From: Vibrio metoecus
GTDB taxonomy: Bacteria; Pseudomonadota; Gammaproteobacteria; Enterobacterales; Vibrionaceae
Length of the DNA stretch: 64,000 bases
Assembly (NCBI RefSeq): GCF_009665255.1
Contig: NZ_CP035686.1
Location: forward strand, 2,112,001-2,176,000
Direction: 5' to 3'
A program made the translations under genes and the position numbers. Below are positions 53,617 through 62,679 of the stretch, piece by piece. The notes beneath the pieces were generated by a model. The model did not search any database and was not told the origin of the DNA. It worked only from the letters and a program-made list of their open reading frames with translations. Every line of letters starts with the position of its first letter. Position 1 is the stretch's first letter.

Positions 53617-54648
53617 TTAGGCGAAAGCCAATACCCCTTGCGTATCAATATTGACTGACACCGCCTGCCCTAATTCCAGCGGTTGCGATGAGGTCGCGAT
53701 AAGCTGAGTGCCATGCGCATCAATCAGATAGCGGCAATGATCGCCCATAAACTGCTGCTCCGTTACCGTCACACTGCTCTCCTCTTCCGCGCGAATTTGC
53801 ACCTGCTGTGGACGCAGTAGCAACTTACACTCCGCCTCTACCGCGATGGGTTGGCGCGCAATCGCTTCCACAACCCCAAGAGCGGTTTGGTATTGAGTTT
53901 CGCTGATCCGCGTGGCATTCAGATAACTGCCACCACCCAGAAAATCGGCTACGAACTGGCTCGACGGTTGGTAATATAGCTCTGCAGCGGTGCCGTACTG
54001 TTCAATCACACCTCGATTCATCACTGCCATTTTATCGGCGAAAGCAAACGCTTCTTCTCGTGAGTGAGTCACGAAAATCGCCGTCACGCCCTGTTGTTTA
54101 AAGATCTTGCGAATCTCAATGATCAGCTCATGGCGCACTTGCGTGTCGATATTCGAAAACGGTTCATCAAGCAGCAGCAGATCTGGCTTATACGCTAAGG
54201 CACGAGCAATGGCGACACGCTGCTGCTGACCACCCGAGAGTTGGTGCGGATAGCGTTCAGCGAAAGCACCAAGATGAACCAAAGAGAGCATCTCGGTAAT
54301 TTTGGCCTGCTTTTGCTTCGCGGGCATCGCATTCAAACCAAAACCAACGTTCTGCGCCACGGTTAAATGGGGAAACAATGCGTAATCTTGGAAAATCATT
54401 CCGATATTGCGCTGCTCAGGCGGCAACCAGTGTTTACCGTCATCCAAGGTGACACAGTTAAGGCTAAGCTGACCGGAAGCCAAAGGCAGCAAACCGGCAA
54501 TCGCTTTAAGCAAGGTGGTTTTACCACAACCGCTAGCACCCAACAGGCAGACGATTTCGCCCGGATTGACTTGCAATGATAACGATTTCAATACGGTTTG
54601 TGCATCGTATTGGCAAGTAAGATTTTCAATCAGCAGTGCGCAGCTCAT
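53617..54648 (-). CDS. fbpC: Ferric iron ABC importer, ATPase FbpC
   Basis: This 343-residue ATPase has Walker A GASGCGKTT, signature LSGGQQQR, Walker B LLLLDEPFSNID and a C-terminal TOBE-like domain (about 240-343). It powers uptake of ferric iron bound by FbpA. Its ATG overlaps the fbpB stop (TGATG), indicating coupled translation. It is the last gene of fbpABC. Confidence 0.94.
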   Translation of the reverse strand: MSCALLIENLTCQYDAQTVLKSLSLQVNPGEIVCLLGASGCGKTTLLKAIAGLLPLASGQLSLNCVTLDDGKHWLPPEQRNIGMIFQDYALFPHLTVAQNVGFGLNAMPAKQKQAKITEMLSLVHLGAFAERYPHQLSGGQQQRVAIARALAYKPDLLLLDEPFSNIDTQVRHELIIEIRKIFKQQGVTAIFVTHSREEAFAFADKMAVMNRGVIEQYGTAAELYYQPSSQFVADFLGGGSYLNATRISETQYQTALGVVEAIARQPIAVEAECKLLLRPQQVQIRAEEESSVTVTEQQFMGDHCRYLIDAHGTQLIATSSQPLELGQAVSVNIDTQGVLAFA

Positions 54649-56273
54649 CAGTGCTTTTGCTCCAAAGAACGGTTAACGATAACAAGTGGGATAAGCCCAA
54701 CCAACACGAGTAAAATGGCAGGCAATGCAGCCAATTCCAAACGCTCATCTGAAGCGTAGTTATAAACGTAAGTGGCGAGCGTTTCAAAGTTAAACGGGCG
54801 TAATAAAATCGCCGCGTTTAACTCCTTCATCGATTCAATAAACACCAACAATCCTGCAATTAACGCACCACGGCGGATCAGCGGCAGGTGTACACGTTTA
54901 AGCATTTGGTTGGCATGGCAACCCATGGTACGTGCGGCCATATCCAAAGAAGGTGAGACTTTACTTAAGCTACTTTCAATACTGCCAATCGCCACCGCCG
55001 AAAAACGCACCACCAGCGCAAACACAATCGCGAACACACTTCCGGAGAAGATCAACCCCGGACGTCCCCACTCCATCATTTTAGCGATATCGTTGACCAG
55101 ATGATCCAGAGCGAGCACTGGTACCAAAATACCAATCGCCAGCACCGTTCCCGGCACCGCATAACCCATGGAAGAAAGGCGCATCAACGCAACACTGGTA
55201 CGGTTGTTTTGCAAGCGGGCATAAAAATTGGCGATCAAAGCCACCAACACAGCAATGACAGCCGCACTGATCGAGACAGTAAAACTATTCAGTGCGTACT
55301 CTCTAAACTGCGTTGTCCAACTTTGCGCAAAGTAAGTCCATGCGTAACTGATTAATTGCAACAGTGGCAAAATAAACGCCACCGCCACCAATCCCCAACA
55401 CCAGACTAAGGCCGCCCACAAGCGCCAGCCTTTTAAGGTATAGCGATACTCTTCATGGCTATTAAATTGGGTTTGATACAGTTTTTGTCGACGTCGGCTA
55501 TAGCGTTCGCTACTGAGCAGCAATAGCACGATCACCAACATAACTGCTGAGATTTTCGCCGCCGCATTGAGGTTTGAGTATCCAAGCCAAGTATCGTAAA
55601 CCGCTGTAGTTAAGGTATTCACCGCAAACAGGCTTACGGTGCCGAAATCCCCAATGGTTTCCATTGCCACCAAAGACAAGCCCACCGCAATCGCAGGGCG
55701 CGCTAATGGCAAAGAGATACGCCAAAAGCTCTGCCACGGTGTGCATCTCAGTAAACGAGCCGATTGGAGCAAAGTGACGTTCTGTTCCATAAAGGCCGCA
55801 CGGCACAGTAGATACACGTAAGGATAAAGTACCAGCGCTAGCACCACACTCGCGCCGCCTAAACTTCGAATATCGGGAAACCAATAGCTGCCAGCTTGCC
55901 AACCTGTTAGATCGCGCAAAACGATTTGAATAGGGCCGGCGTAATCAAACCAATGAGTGAACAGATAACCAATAATGTAGGCAGGCATCGCCAAGGGTAA
56001 GACAAGCGCCCACTGCAGCCAACGCTCGCCCGGAAGCTTGCACATGGCGATAAGCCATGCAGAGGGCACGCCAAATAGCAAAGCCAATAGCAGTACGGAG
56101 ATCGTCAATACTAAGGTATTGAAAATATAGGTGGGCATCACAGTCGCCAGTAGATGAGCAAAAACCTCATCACTGTTGCCAAATGCGGTATAGAAGATCG
56201 CTAAGATCGGTAAAACCAGCAGAGTGGTTAACACAAGGCTGCTGGTTTTCCATGCAAAATATTTTTCTTTCAT
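54648..56273 (-). CDS. fbpB: Ferric iron ABC importer, permease FbpB
   Basis: This 541-residue inner-membrane protein consists of two fused permease modules with about 12 helices in total. Two ATPase-docking loops are visible, QSARLLRCTPWQSFWRI and MAARTMGCHANQMLKRV. It pairs with an FbpC dimer. A hairpin in the 84-base gap to fbpA may lower its expression relative to the binding protein. Confidence 0.94.
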   Translation of the reverse strand: MKEKYFAWKTSSLVLTTLLVLPILAIFYTAFGNSDEVFAHLLATVMPTYIFNTLVLTISVLLLALLFGVPSAWLIAMCKLPGERWLQWALVLPLAMPAYIIGYLFTHWFDYAGPIQIVLRDLTGWQAGSYWFPDIRSLGGASVVLALVLYPYVYLLCRAAFMEQNVTLLQSARLLRCTPWQSFWRISLPLARPAIAVGLSLVAMETIGDFGTVSLFAVNTLTTAVYDTWLGYSNLNAAAKISAVMLVIVLLLLSSERYSRRRQKLYQTQFNSHEEYRYTLKGWRLWAALVWCWGLVAVAFILPLLQLISYAWTYFAQSWTTQFREYALNSFTVSISAAVIAVLVALIANFYARLQNNRTSVALMRLSSMGYAVPGTVLAIGILVPVLALDHLVNDIAKMMEWGRPGLIFSGSVFAIVFALVVRFSAVAIGSIESSLSKVSPSLDMAARTMGCHANQMLKRVHLPLIRRGALIAGLLVFIESMKELNAAILLRPFNFETLATYVYNYASDERLELAALPAILLVLVGLIPLVIVNRSLEQKH

Positions 56274-56330
56274 CGCCTAACAGTACAAGGCTTGAACAAC
56301 GCTCACAGCGCTGCATCCCTCAAATAAAAT

Positions 56331-56349
56331 AGGGGTACGTTATACCCCT
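56331..56349 (-). terminator. Attenuator-like hairpin between fbpA and fbpB
   Basis: AGGGGTA, CGTTA, TACCCCT, with ATTTTATTT downstream on the minus strand. Partial termination here would favour FbpA over FbpB and FbpC. Confidence 0.55.
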
Positions 56350-56357
56350 GATTTTAC

Positions 56358-57371
56358 TTACAGGTCAAATTTGACTTCGTCGATCAATTTGATCGCAGCA
56401 GCATTGTTATCCGCCACTTTTTCAAGAGGCAGGCTGTCCGCTTTAAAGTCACCCCAAGAAGTCACCAATTCTGAACGCTTTACACCCTCTTTAATTGGGT
56501 ATTCGTAGTTCACTTCTGCATACATTTGCTGTGCCGTCGCCCCCGTCAAAAACTCCATCAGCTTAACCGCGTTGTCACGGTTTGGTGAGTATTTCGCCAT
56601 TGCCATACCACTCACGTTCACATGAGTGCCTTGCGCATTTTGACCTGGGAAGTTGATGTATACTGCTTCTGCCCACGATTTTTGCTTCTCGTCGTTAAGC
56701 ATTGCACCTAAGTAGTAGCTGTTACCCAATGACACATCACACAGACCTTCTTTGATCGCGCGAACTTGGTCGCGGTCATTGCCTTGTGGTTTACGAGCCA
56801 GATTCGCCTTTACACCTTCCAGCCAAGTTTTTGCTTCGGCTTCACCATGGTTAGCGATGATAGAAGCCACAAGCGCGATGTTGTACGGATGCTTACCGCT
56901 ACGAGTACAAATTTTGCCTTTGAACTCTGGCTTAGCGAGATCCATATAATCGAAATCATCACCCAACTTGCCTACGCGGTCGCGTGAAGAATACACACTA
57001 CGAGTACGCTGCGTCAGTGCGAACCACTCATCACCACTATCACGGTATTGAGCTGGAATATTCTCTTCAATCACTTTGCTATCCAGTGGTTGAGTCAGGC
57101 CTTTTTCCGTCAGCTCAAACAGACGGCTGAATTCGGCAGTTAAAATCACATCCGCTGGGCTGTATTCGCCTTCTTGCGCAAGTTTTTCAGCAATGCCTTC
57201 CTTAGCAAATTTCACGTTAACTTTGATGCCCGTTTCTTTAGTGAACTCTTGGAACATAGGTTCAATCAGAAACGGTTGGCGGTAAGAGTAAACATTCACT
57301 TCTTCGGCGGCCATTGCCGAAGGAGCCAGTACACCACAAGCAATCGCAGACAACGTGAGCAGCTTTTTCAT
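56358..57371 (-). CDS. fbpA: Ferric iron-binding periplasmic protein FbpA
   Basis: This 337-residue protein has a signal peptide ending PSAMA (residue 21). The mature protein begins AEEVNVYSYRQPFLIEPM, and the iron-binding tyrosine pair is in LGNSYYLGAML. It captures Fe3+ in the periplasm for FbpBC. Fur-box-like sequence lies directly upstream, so low iron should induce it. The family match is to FutA/FbpA class 1 ferric binders. Confidence 0.94.
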   Translation of the reverse strand: MKKLLTLSAIACGVLAPSAMAAEEVNVYSYRQPFLIEPMFQEFTKETGIKVNVKFAKEGIAEKLAQEGEYSPADVILTAEFSRLFELTEKGLTQPLDSKVIEENIPAQYRDSGDEWFALTQRTRSVYSSRDRVGKLGDDFDYMDLAKPEFKGKICTRSGKHPYNIALVASIIANHGEAEAKTWLEGVKANLARKPQGNDRDQVRAIKEGLCDVSLGNSYYLGAMLNDEKQKSWAEAVYINFPGQNAQGTHVNVSGMAMAKYSPNRDNAVKLMEFLTGATAQQMYAEVNYEYPIKEGVKRSELVTSWGDFKADSLPLEKVADNNAAAIKLIDEVKFDL

Positions 57372-57390
57372 CTTAAAATCCTTTATAATT

Positions 57391-57409
57391 ACTAATGATA
57401 ACGTTTATC
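57391..57409 (-). promoter_or_regulatory. Fur box upstream of fbpA
   Basis: ACTAATGATAACGTTTATC matches 14 of 19 bases of the Fur consensus. A second AATGATTATT element follows near 57429-57438. Position before fbpABC supports iron repression. Confidence 0.75.
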
Positions 57410-57459
57410 AGTTTCAATGCATTATAAGAATGATTATTAAGAAAACAATCAGCAGAAAT

Positions 57460-57486
57460 AAAAAACCTGCCCAAAGGGCAGGTTCT
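57460..57486 (-). terminator. amt terminator
   Basis: AACCTGCCC, AAA, GGGCAGGTT, with a T run on the minus strand, 26 bases past the amt stop. Confidence 0.88.
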
Positions 57487-57511
57487 CGAAAGTGAACTTG
57501 GTAACTAAATG

Positions 57512-58741
57512 TTACTTAACGGTCACGAATTCAGGGTAAGCTCCGACACCACAATCGTGCATATCCATTCCTTCCATCTCTTCTTCTTCAGAGACTCGGA
57601 TCCCCATCGTCGCTTTGAGTACGCCCCACACCAGTAGGCTTGCCCCAAATACCCACGCGAAGATCACTGCAGCACCCAACAATTGTGCACCAAAAGTTGC
57701 ATCAGCATTGCTCAGTGGCACCACCATCAGACCGAAGAAACCACACACACCGTGAACGGAAATCGCACCCACTGGATCATCAATTTTGACTTTATCAAGC
57801 GCGATAATGCTAAACACCACCAGAGCACCGGCAACCACACCAATCGCCACCGCATATAAAGGAGATGGTGATAATGGATCCGCGGTAATCGCTACCAAGC
57901 CAGCTAAAGCGCCGTTGAGTACCATAGTCAGGTCTGCTTTACCCCAGGTGGTTTTACACACCAACAGTGCGGCGATAGAACCCGCCGCGGCAGCGGCATT
58001 GGTATTAAGGAAAATCTTACCGACGGAGGTGGCGTTTTCAAAATCCGATAACATCAGTTGTGAGCCACCGTTAAAACCAAACCAGCCAAACCACAAAATG
58101 AACGTACCTAAGGTAGCCAATGGCATGTTTGAGCCTGGGATTGGGTAAATTTCGCCATTCTTGCCATATTTACCCTTGCGCGCCCCTAGCAGAAGTACAC
58201 CGGCTAATGCCGCAGAAGCTCCCGCCAAATGTACGATGCCTGAGCCCGCAAAATCACTAAAACCTGCCGCAGAAAGGAAACCACCACCCCAAGTCCAGTA
58301 ACCTTCCATTGGGTAAATGAACGCCGTCAAAATCGCAGAGAAAATCAAAAATGCCCAAAGCTTCATGCGCTCAGCCACCGCACCGGATACCACTGACATC
58401 GCGGTTGCCACAAACACCACTTGGAAGAAAAAGTCTGACTCCAAAGAGTGATCCGCACCGTCGGCTTGTGAACCAATCAGCGCACCAATCGAAGGCAGCC
58501 AACCCCCTTCGCTGTTATCGACATACATGATGTTGTAGCCAACAATTAAATAAGTGGTACAAGCAATCGCGTAGAGAACAAAGTTTTTCGTCAAAATTTC
58601 GGTGGTGTTCTTGGAGCGAACCAATCCTGCTTCGAGCATGGCAAACCCAGCGGCCATCCACATCACTAGAGCTCCTGAAATCAGGAAGAAAAAGGTGTCG
58701 AGTGCGTAACGCAGCTCTGTCACGGTTGTTGATAGTTCCAT
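57512..58741 (-). CDS. amt: Ammonium transporter
   Basis: This is a 409-residue Amt/Rh channel with about 11 helices. Family regions include GGGFLSAAGFSDFAGSGIVHLAG and FGWFGFNGGSQL. ATG 58741 (MELSTTV) is chosen because GGGAG lies eight bases before it; ATG 58756 overlaps that site. glnK is 23 bases upstream. The GlnK trimer plugs Amt when nitrogen is ample. Confidence 0.95.
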   Translation of the reverse strand: MELSTTVTELRYALDTFFFLISGALVMWMAAGFAMLEAGLVRSKNTTEILTKNFVLYAIACTTYLIVGYNIMYVDNSEGGWLPSIGALIGSQADGADHSLESDFFFQVVFVATAMSVVSGAVAERMKLWAFLIFSAILTAFIYPMEGYWTWGGGFLSAAGFSDFAGSGIVHLAGASAALAGVLLLGARKGKYGKNGEIYPIPGSNMPLATLGTFILWFGWFGFNGGSQLMLSDFENATSVGKIFLNTNAAAAAGSIAALLVCKTTWGKADLTMVLNGALAGLVAITADPLSPSPLYAVAIGVVAGALVVFSIIALDKVKIDDPVGAISVHGVCGFFGLMVVPLSNADATFGAQLLGAAVIFAWVFGASLLVWGVLKATMGIRVSEEEEMEGMDMHDCGVGAYPEFVTVK

Positions 58742-58764
58742 AATCAAATCTCCCATCCTTGAAA

Positions 58765-59103
58765 TTAAAGGGCTTCAGAATCCATTTCACCAGTGCGGAT
58801 ACGTACCGCTTGGCTTAGGTCATACACAAAGATTTTGCCATCACCAATTTTTCCGGTGTGTGCCGCTTTAATGATCGCCTCCACCACGCGATCCACATTG
58901 TCGCTTTGCGTAGCGATTTCAATTTTGACTTTAGGGAGAAAGTCCACTTGATATTCTGCACCACGATACAACTCTGTGTGCCCTTTCTGACGTCCAAAGC
59001 CTTTCACTTCAGACACCGTCATCCCCTCGATACCTACATCCGCAAGTGCCTCACGAACATCATCCAACTTGAATGGTTTAATGATTGCGCTAATCAGTTT
59101 CAT
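58765..59103 (-). CDS. glnK: Nitrogen regulatory PII protein, GlnK type
   Basis: This 112-residue PII protein starts at ATG 59103 (MKLISAIIKPFKLDDV) after GAGAGGAAG; a longer reading to 59130 is not supported. Tyr51 in the T loop (YRGAEYQV) is the uridylylation site. PII proteins sense 2-oxoglutarate, ATP and glutamine state. Linkage to amt and the sigma-54 promoter point to GlnK rather than GlnB. Confidence 0.95.
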   Translation of the reverse strand: MKLISAIIKPFKLDDVREALADVGIEGMTVSEVKGFGRQKGHTELYRGAEYQVDFLPKVKIEIATQSDNVDRVVEAIIKAAHTGKIGDGKIFVYDLSQAVRIRTGEMDSEAL

Positions 59104-59142
59104 CTCTTCCTCTCTGAAGCAGTCGTCCATTTGCTATTCATT

Positions 59143-59160
59143 ATCCAAGTGGCGTGCCAA
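59143..59160 (-). promoter_or_regulatory. Sigma-54 promoter of glnK-amt
   Basis: On the minus strand TTGGCACGCCACTTGGAT matches TGGCACG-N4-TTGC with the invariant GG and TG-type -24/-12 elements. It lies 40 bases before the glnK ATG. Confidence 0.85.
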
Positions 59161-59214
59161 GTTTTTAATTACATGATTTTTAAAGAGAAATAAATAAATT
59201 ATTGAATAAAAAAC

Positions 59215-59245
59215 AAAAGGCCGCACCGATAAGGTGCAGCCTTTT
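59215..59245. terminator. yacL terminator that contains a GCACC-N5-GGTGC dyad (candidate NtrC site)
   Basis: AAAAGGC, C, GCACC, GATAA, GGTGC, A, GCCTTTT. As RNA on the minus strand it is a terminator for yacL with a T-rich tail. As DNA, GCACC-N5-GGTGC is the NtrC enhancer consensus. It lies about 80 bases upstream of the sigma-54 promoter. Confidence 0.75.
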
Positions 59246-59289
59246 CCCAACAATAACGCACAAATTTTAACAAATAACGAGCTTGCCAG

Positions 59290-59661
59290 TTATTTTCGAT
59301 GCACAAAATTCTGCCATTGGTTCAAGAGTGCCATAAAGTCCTCTCGCCCACAGGCTGCGACACTTTCACTGTCGTACAGTGAAAAATCCGTTTCTAGCTC
59401 ATGCTCACTCTCATAGGCAAGTGCATTGTCTTGCACCGTGATCTCATCCCCCTGGATCAGTAGAGAAATCTCTCGACCAGTCCATAGAAACTCTTGAGCT
59501 GGCGAATGCTCTGCTTGTTCAATCAGTGCAAAAACTTGATGCAGTTTAGCTTGATCTTGACCAATCTCTTCTTGTAGCCAACGTCCGACAATTTGATGCT
59601 CCATACTGCATCGCACGGAATACTCACCCAACAAGGTATTTTTAATAAATTCAAATTCCAT
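59290..59661 (-). CDS. yacL: UPF0231 family protein YacL
   Basis: ATG 59661 (MEFEFIKNTL) follows GGAGAG and gives 123 residues; the frame runs to 59739 but the extra part is not family-like. It matches E. coli YacL in EFEFI...HQIVGRWLQEE and in the ending YDSESVAACGREDF...NFVHRK. The function is unknown. As in E. coli it is next to acnB. It is acidic, soluble and without a signal peptide. Confidence 0.9.
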   Translation of the reverse strand: MEFEFIKNTLLGEYSVRCSMEHQIVGRWLQEEIGQDQAKLHQVFALIEQAEHSPAQEFLWTGREISLLIQGDEITVQDNALAYESEHELETDFSLYDSESVAACGREDFMALLNQWQNFVHRK

Positions 59662-59762
59662 GGTGAACTCTCCACAGATAAACCATGTCGCGAGTATATC
59701 GCAAAACGGCTTCACGGCATTGAGACAAGTGAGATCCATAGGTTGGAGACAGTCAAATGACT

Positions 59763-59793
59763 GGAAAAAATAAAGCCGCGACAGGCGCGGCTC
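59763..59793 (-). terminator. acnB terminator
   Basis: AGCCGCG, ACAGG, CGCGGCT, followed on the minus strand by TTATTTTTT. Confidence 0.9.
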
Positions 59794-59817
59794 TAAAAGA
59801 GGATTTAATCACTCTGC

Positions 59818-62415
59818 TTATGCAGGTTCTTGGAAAATCACTGAATCCGCTTTGCTGGTGTATTGCCCCATACGGTGGAAGTTGAGGTAACGGTAGGTAT
59901 CCGCTGCCGCCGCATCAATCTGCTTCGCGTACTCCATGTACTCTGCCACGCTTGGGATGCGGCCCAGAATCGCCCCAACTGCCGCTAATTCAGCAGAAGA
60001 GAGGTACACGTTAGCACCAGTACCCAAACGGTTCGGGAAGTTACGTGTTGAAGTTGACATCACCGTTGCTTTGTCCGCTACGCGCGCTTGGTTACCCATA
60101 CACAGCGAACATCCCGGAGTTTCAATACGCACCCCAGCGCGACCAAAAATACCGTAGTAACCTTCTTCCGTCAGTTGGTCACGATCCATCTTAGTTGGCG
60201 GAGCCACCCACAGGCGTGTGTTCAACTGACCGTTGAATTTATCAAGCAATTTACCGGCGGCACGGAAATGACCAATATTGGTCATACAAGATCCAATGAA
60301 GACTTCGTTGATGGTTTCACCCGCGCACTCAGAGAGCAGACGTGCATCATCCGGATCGTTTGGTGCACACAAGATAGGCTCTTTGATGTCTGCCAGATCA
60401 ATTTCAATCACATGCGCGTATTCGGCATCTTTGTCTGCTTCCATCAATGCAGGGTTGGCTAACCACGCTTCCATCGCTTTAATGCGGCGTTCAATGGTAC
60501 GGCGATCGCCATAACCTTCAGCAATCATCCACTTCAACATCACGATGTTCGAGTTGAGGTACTCTTCAATTGACGCTTGTGAAAGCTTCACGGTACAACC
60601 TGCCGCAGAACGTTCTGCAGACGCATCTGAAAGTTCAAAAGCTTGTTCAACCGTCAGGTGTTCAACCCCTTCGATCTCCAGAATACGACCAGAGAATTCG
60701 TTGATCTTGCCCGCTTTTTCTACCGTGAGCAGACCTTGTTTGATGCCGTAGTAAGGGATGGCATGCACCAGATCACGCAAGGTGATCCCAGGTTGCATTT
60801 TTCCTTTGAAGCGCACCAGAATCGATTCCGGCATATCCAGAGGCATTACCCCAGTCGCAGCCGCAAACGCCACCAGACCAGAACCCGCAGGGAAAGAAAT
60901 ACCCAATGGGAAACGCGTATGTGAGTCACCGCCGGTACCAACTGTATCAGGGAGCAACATACGGTTTAGCCATGAGTGGATAACACCATCCCCCGGACGC
61001 AGTGAAACACCACCGCGGTTCATGATGAAATCCGGCAGTGTGTGATGCGTTTGAACGTCAACCGGTTTTGGATACGCGGAAGTGTGACAGAAAGACTGCA
61101 TCACTAAATCAGCAGAGAAGCCCAAACACGCCAAATCTTTCAGTTCATCACGCGTCATTGGGCCTGTGGTATCTTGCGAACCCACAGTGGTCATCTTAGG
61201 TTCGCAGTACGTACCTGGGCGAATGCCTTGCACACCACACGCTTTACCCACCATTTTCTGTGCCAGCGAGTAACCTTTACCGTTATCGGCCACCGCCACT
61301 GGGCGACGGAATTCTTTTGATGCTTCCAAACCTAACGCGTGACGCGCTTTATCGGTCAAACCACGTCCAACGATCAATGGAATACGGCCGCCCGCACGTA
61401 CTTCATCGTACAGTACATCGGTTTTCAGTTTGAAAGTCGCCAACACTTCGCCCGTCGCGTGGTTACACACTTTGCCTTCGAATGGGTAAACGTCGATCAC
61501 ATCGCCCATATTAAGCTTGGAGACATCCACTTCGATCGGCAGCGCGCCAGCATCTTCCATCGTGTTAAAGAAGATTGGGGCAATTTTACCGCCCAAAACA
61601 TAACCTCCAGTACGTTTGTTCGGTACGTTCGGAATGTCGTCTCCCATAAACCACAACACGGAGTTGGTTGCAGATTTACGCGATGAGCCAGTACCCACCA
61701 CGTCACCCACATAAACCAGTTGGTGACCTTTGGTTTTGAGAGCTTCGATCTGTTTGATCGGGCCAACTTTGCCCGCTACATCTGGTTCAATGCCATCACG
61801 AGCGTTTTTCAGCATGGCTAACGCATGCACAGGAATATCAGGGCGTGACCATGCATCCGGCGCCGGAGACAGATCGTCTGTGTTGGTTTCACCGGTCACT
61901 TTAAATACGGTTAAAGTGACTTTTTCGGCCAACGCTGGCTTAGACAGGAACCATTCAGCATCCGCCCAAGATTGCAGCACTTGTTTGGCGAATGCATTAC
62001 CCGCTTTGGCTTTTTCTTCTACATCGTAGAAGTTATCAAACATCAATAAGGTATGAGATAACGCTTTCGCAGCAATTGGCGCGAGTGCATTATCGTCAAG
62101 TAATTCAATCAGCGGTTCAATGTTGTAACCACCTTGCATCGTACCCAGTAGCTCTGCCGCTTTTTCACGACTCACCAAAGGCGATGTCACTTGTCCTTTG
62201 GTTACAGCAGTCAAGAAACCCGCTTTCACGTAAGCCGCTTCATCAACACCAGGAGGAATACGATTTTCAAGTAGATCAAGAATGAAGGCTTCTTCACCTT
62301 GTGGGGGATTTTTCAGAAGTTCGACAAGTCCTGCGACTTGCTCTGCGTCTAGGGGTTTAGGTACAACTCCTTCAGCGGCACGCTCTGCGACGTGTTTACG
62401 GTAGGCTTCAAGCAC
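59818..62415 (-). CDS. acnB: Aconitate hydratase B
   Basis: AcnB interconverts citrate and isocitrate in the TCA cycle and can bind its own mRNA when iron is low. The 865-residue protein has the AcnB-specific HEAT-like N-terminal domain (about 1-160), a swivel domain, then the catalytic core. Cluster cysteines are in FIGSCMTN and GCSLCMGNQ. The start codon is GTG at 62415 after GAGAGGAAAA. yacL follows downstream. Confidence 0.97.
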   Translation of the reverse strand: MLEAYRKHVAERAAEGVVPKPLDAEQVAGLVELLKNPPQGEEAFILDLLENRIPPGVDEAAYVKAGFLTAVTKGQVTSPLVSREKAAELLGTMQGGYNIEPLIELLDDNALAPIAAKALSHTLLMFDNFYDVEEKAKAGNAFAKQVLQSWADAEWFLSKPALAEKVTLTVFKVTGETNTDDLSPAPDAWSRPDIPVHALAMLKNARDGIEPDVAGKVGPIKQIEALKTKGHQLVYVGDVVGTGSSRKSATNSVLWFMGDDIPNVPNKRTGGYVLGGKIAPIFFNTMEDAGALPIEVDVSKLNMGDVIDVYPFEGKVCNHATGEVLATFKLKTDVLYDEVRAGGRIPLIVGRGLTDKARHALGLEASKEFRRPVAVADNGKGYSLAQKMVGKACGVQGIRPGTYCEPKMTTVGSQDTTGPMTRDELKDLACLGFSADLVMQSFCHTSAYPKPVDVQTHHTLPDFIMNRGGVSLRPGDGVIHSWLNRMLLPDTVGTGGDSHTRFPLGISFPAGSGLVAFAAATGVMPLDMPESILVRFKGKMQPGITLRDLVHAIPYYGIKQGLLTVEKAGKINEFSGRILEIEGVEHLTVEQAFELSDASAERSAAGCTVKLSQASIEEYLNSNIVMLKWMIAEGYGDRRTIERRIKAMEAWLANPALMEADKDAEYAHVIEIDLADIKEPILCAPNDPDDARLLSECAGETINEVFIGSCMTNIGHFRAAGKLLDKFNGQLNTRLWVAPPTKMDRDQLTEEGYYGIFGRAGVRIETPGCSLCMGNQARVADKATVMSTSTRNFPNRLGTGANVYLSSAELAAVGAILGRIPSVAEYMEYAKQIDAAAADTYRYLNFHRMGQYTSKADSVIFQEPA

Positions 62416-62679
62416 GACTTTTTCCTCTCATTGCGGTTCACTCAGTTGATTATAAAAATACGAGCGAACATCCTTGGAAACTTGGCTCTCCCTAGCCCTT
62501 GTTTTCACTCAAATTGACTGAGAAACAGCGCCATAGAGGCCAAACTGTGGGCGTCAGAATAGCAAGTTTAACGATAAATTAAAATCTCATCATTTTGACC
62601 AACATAGCAACTTGAGACTAAAGTTTTAGCTTTCTCACTGAGTGAAAAGCGCCCAATATGCCTTAGTCGCTCACTTTGG

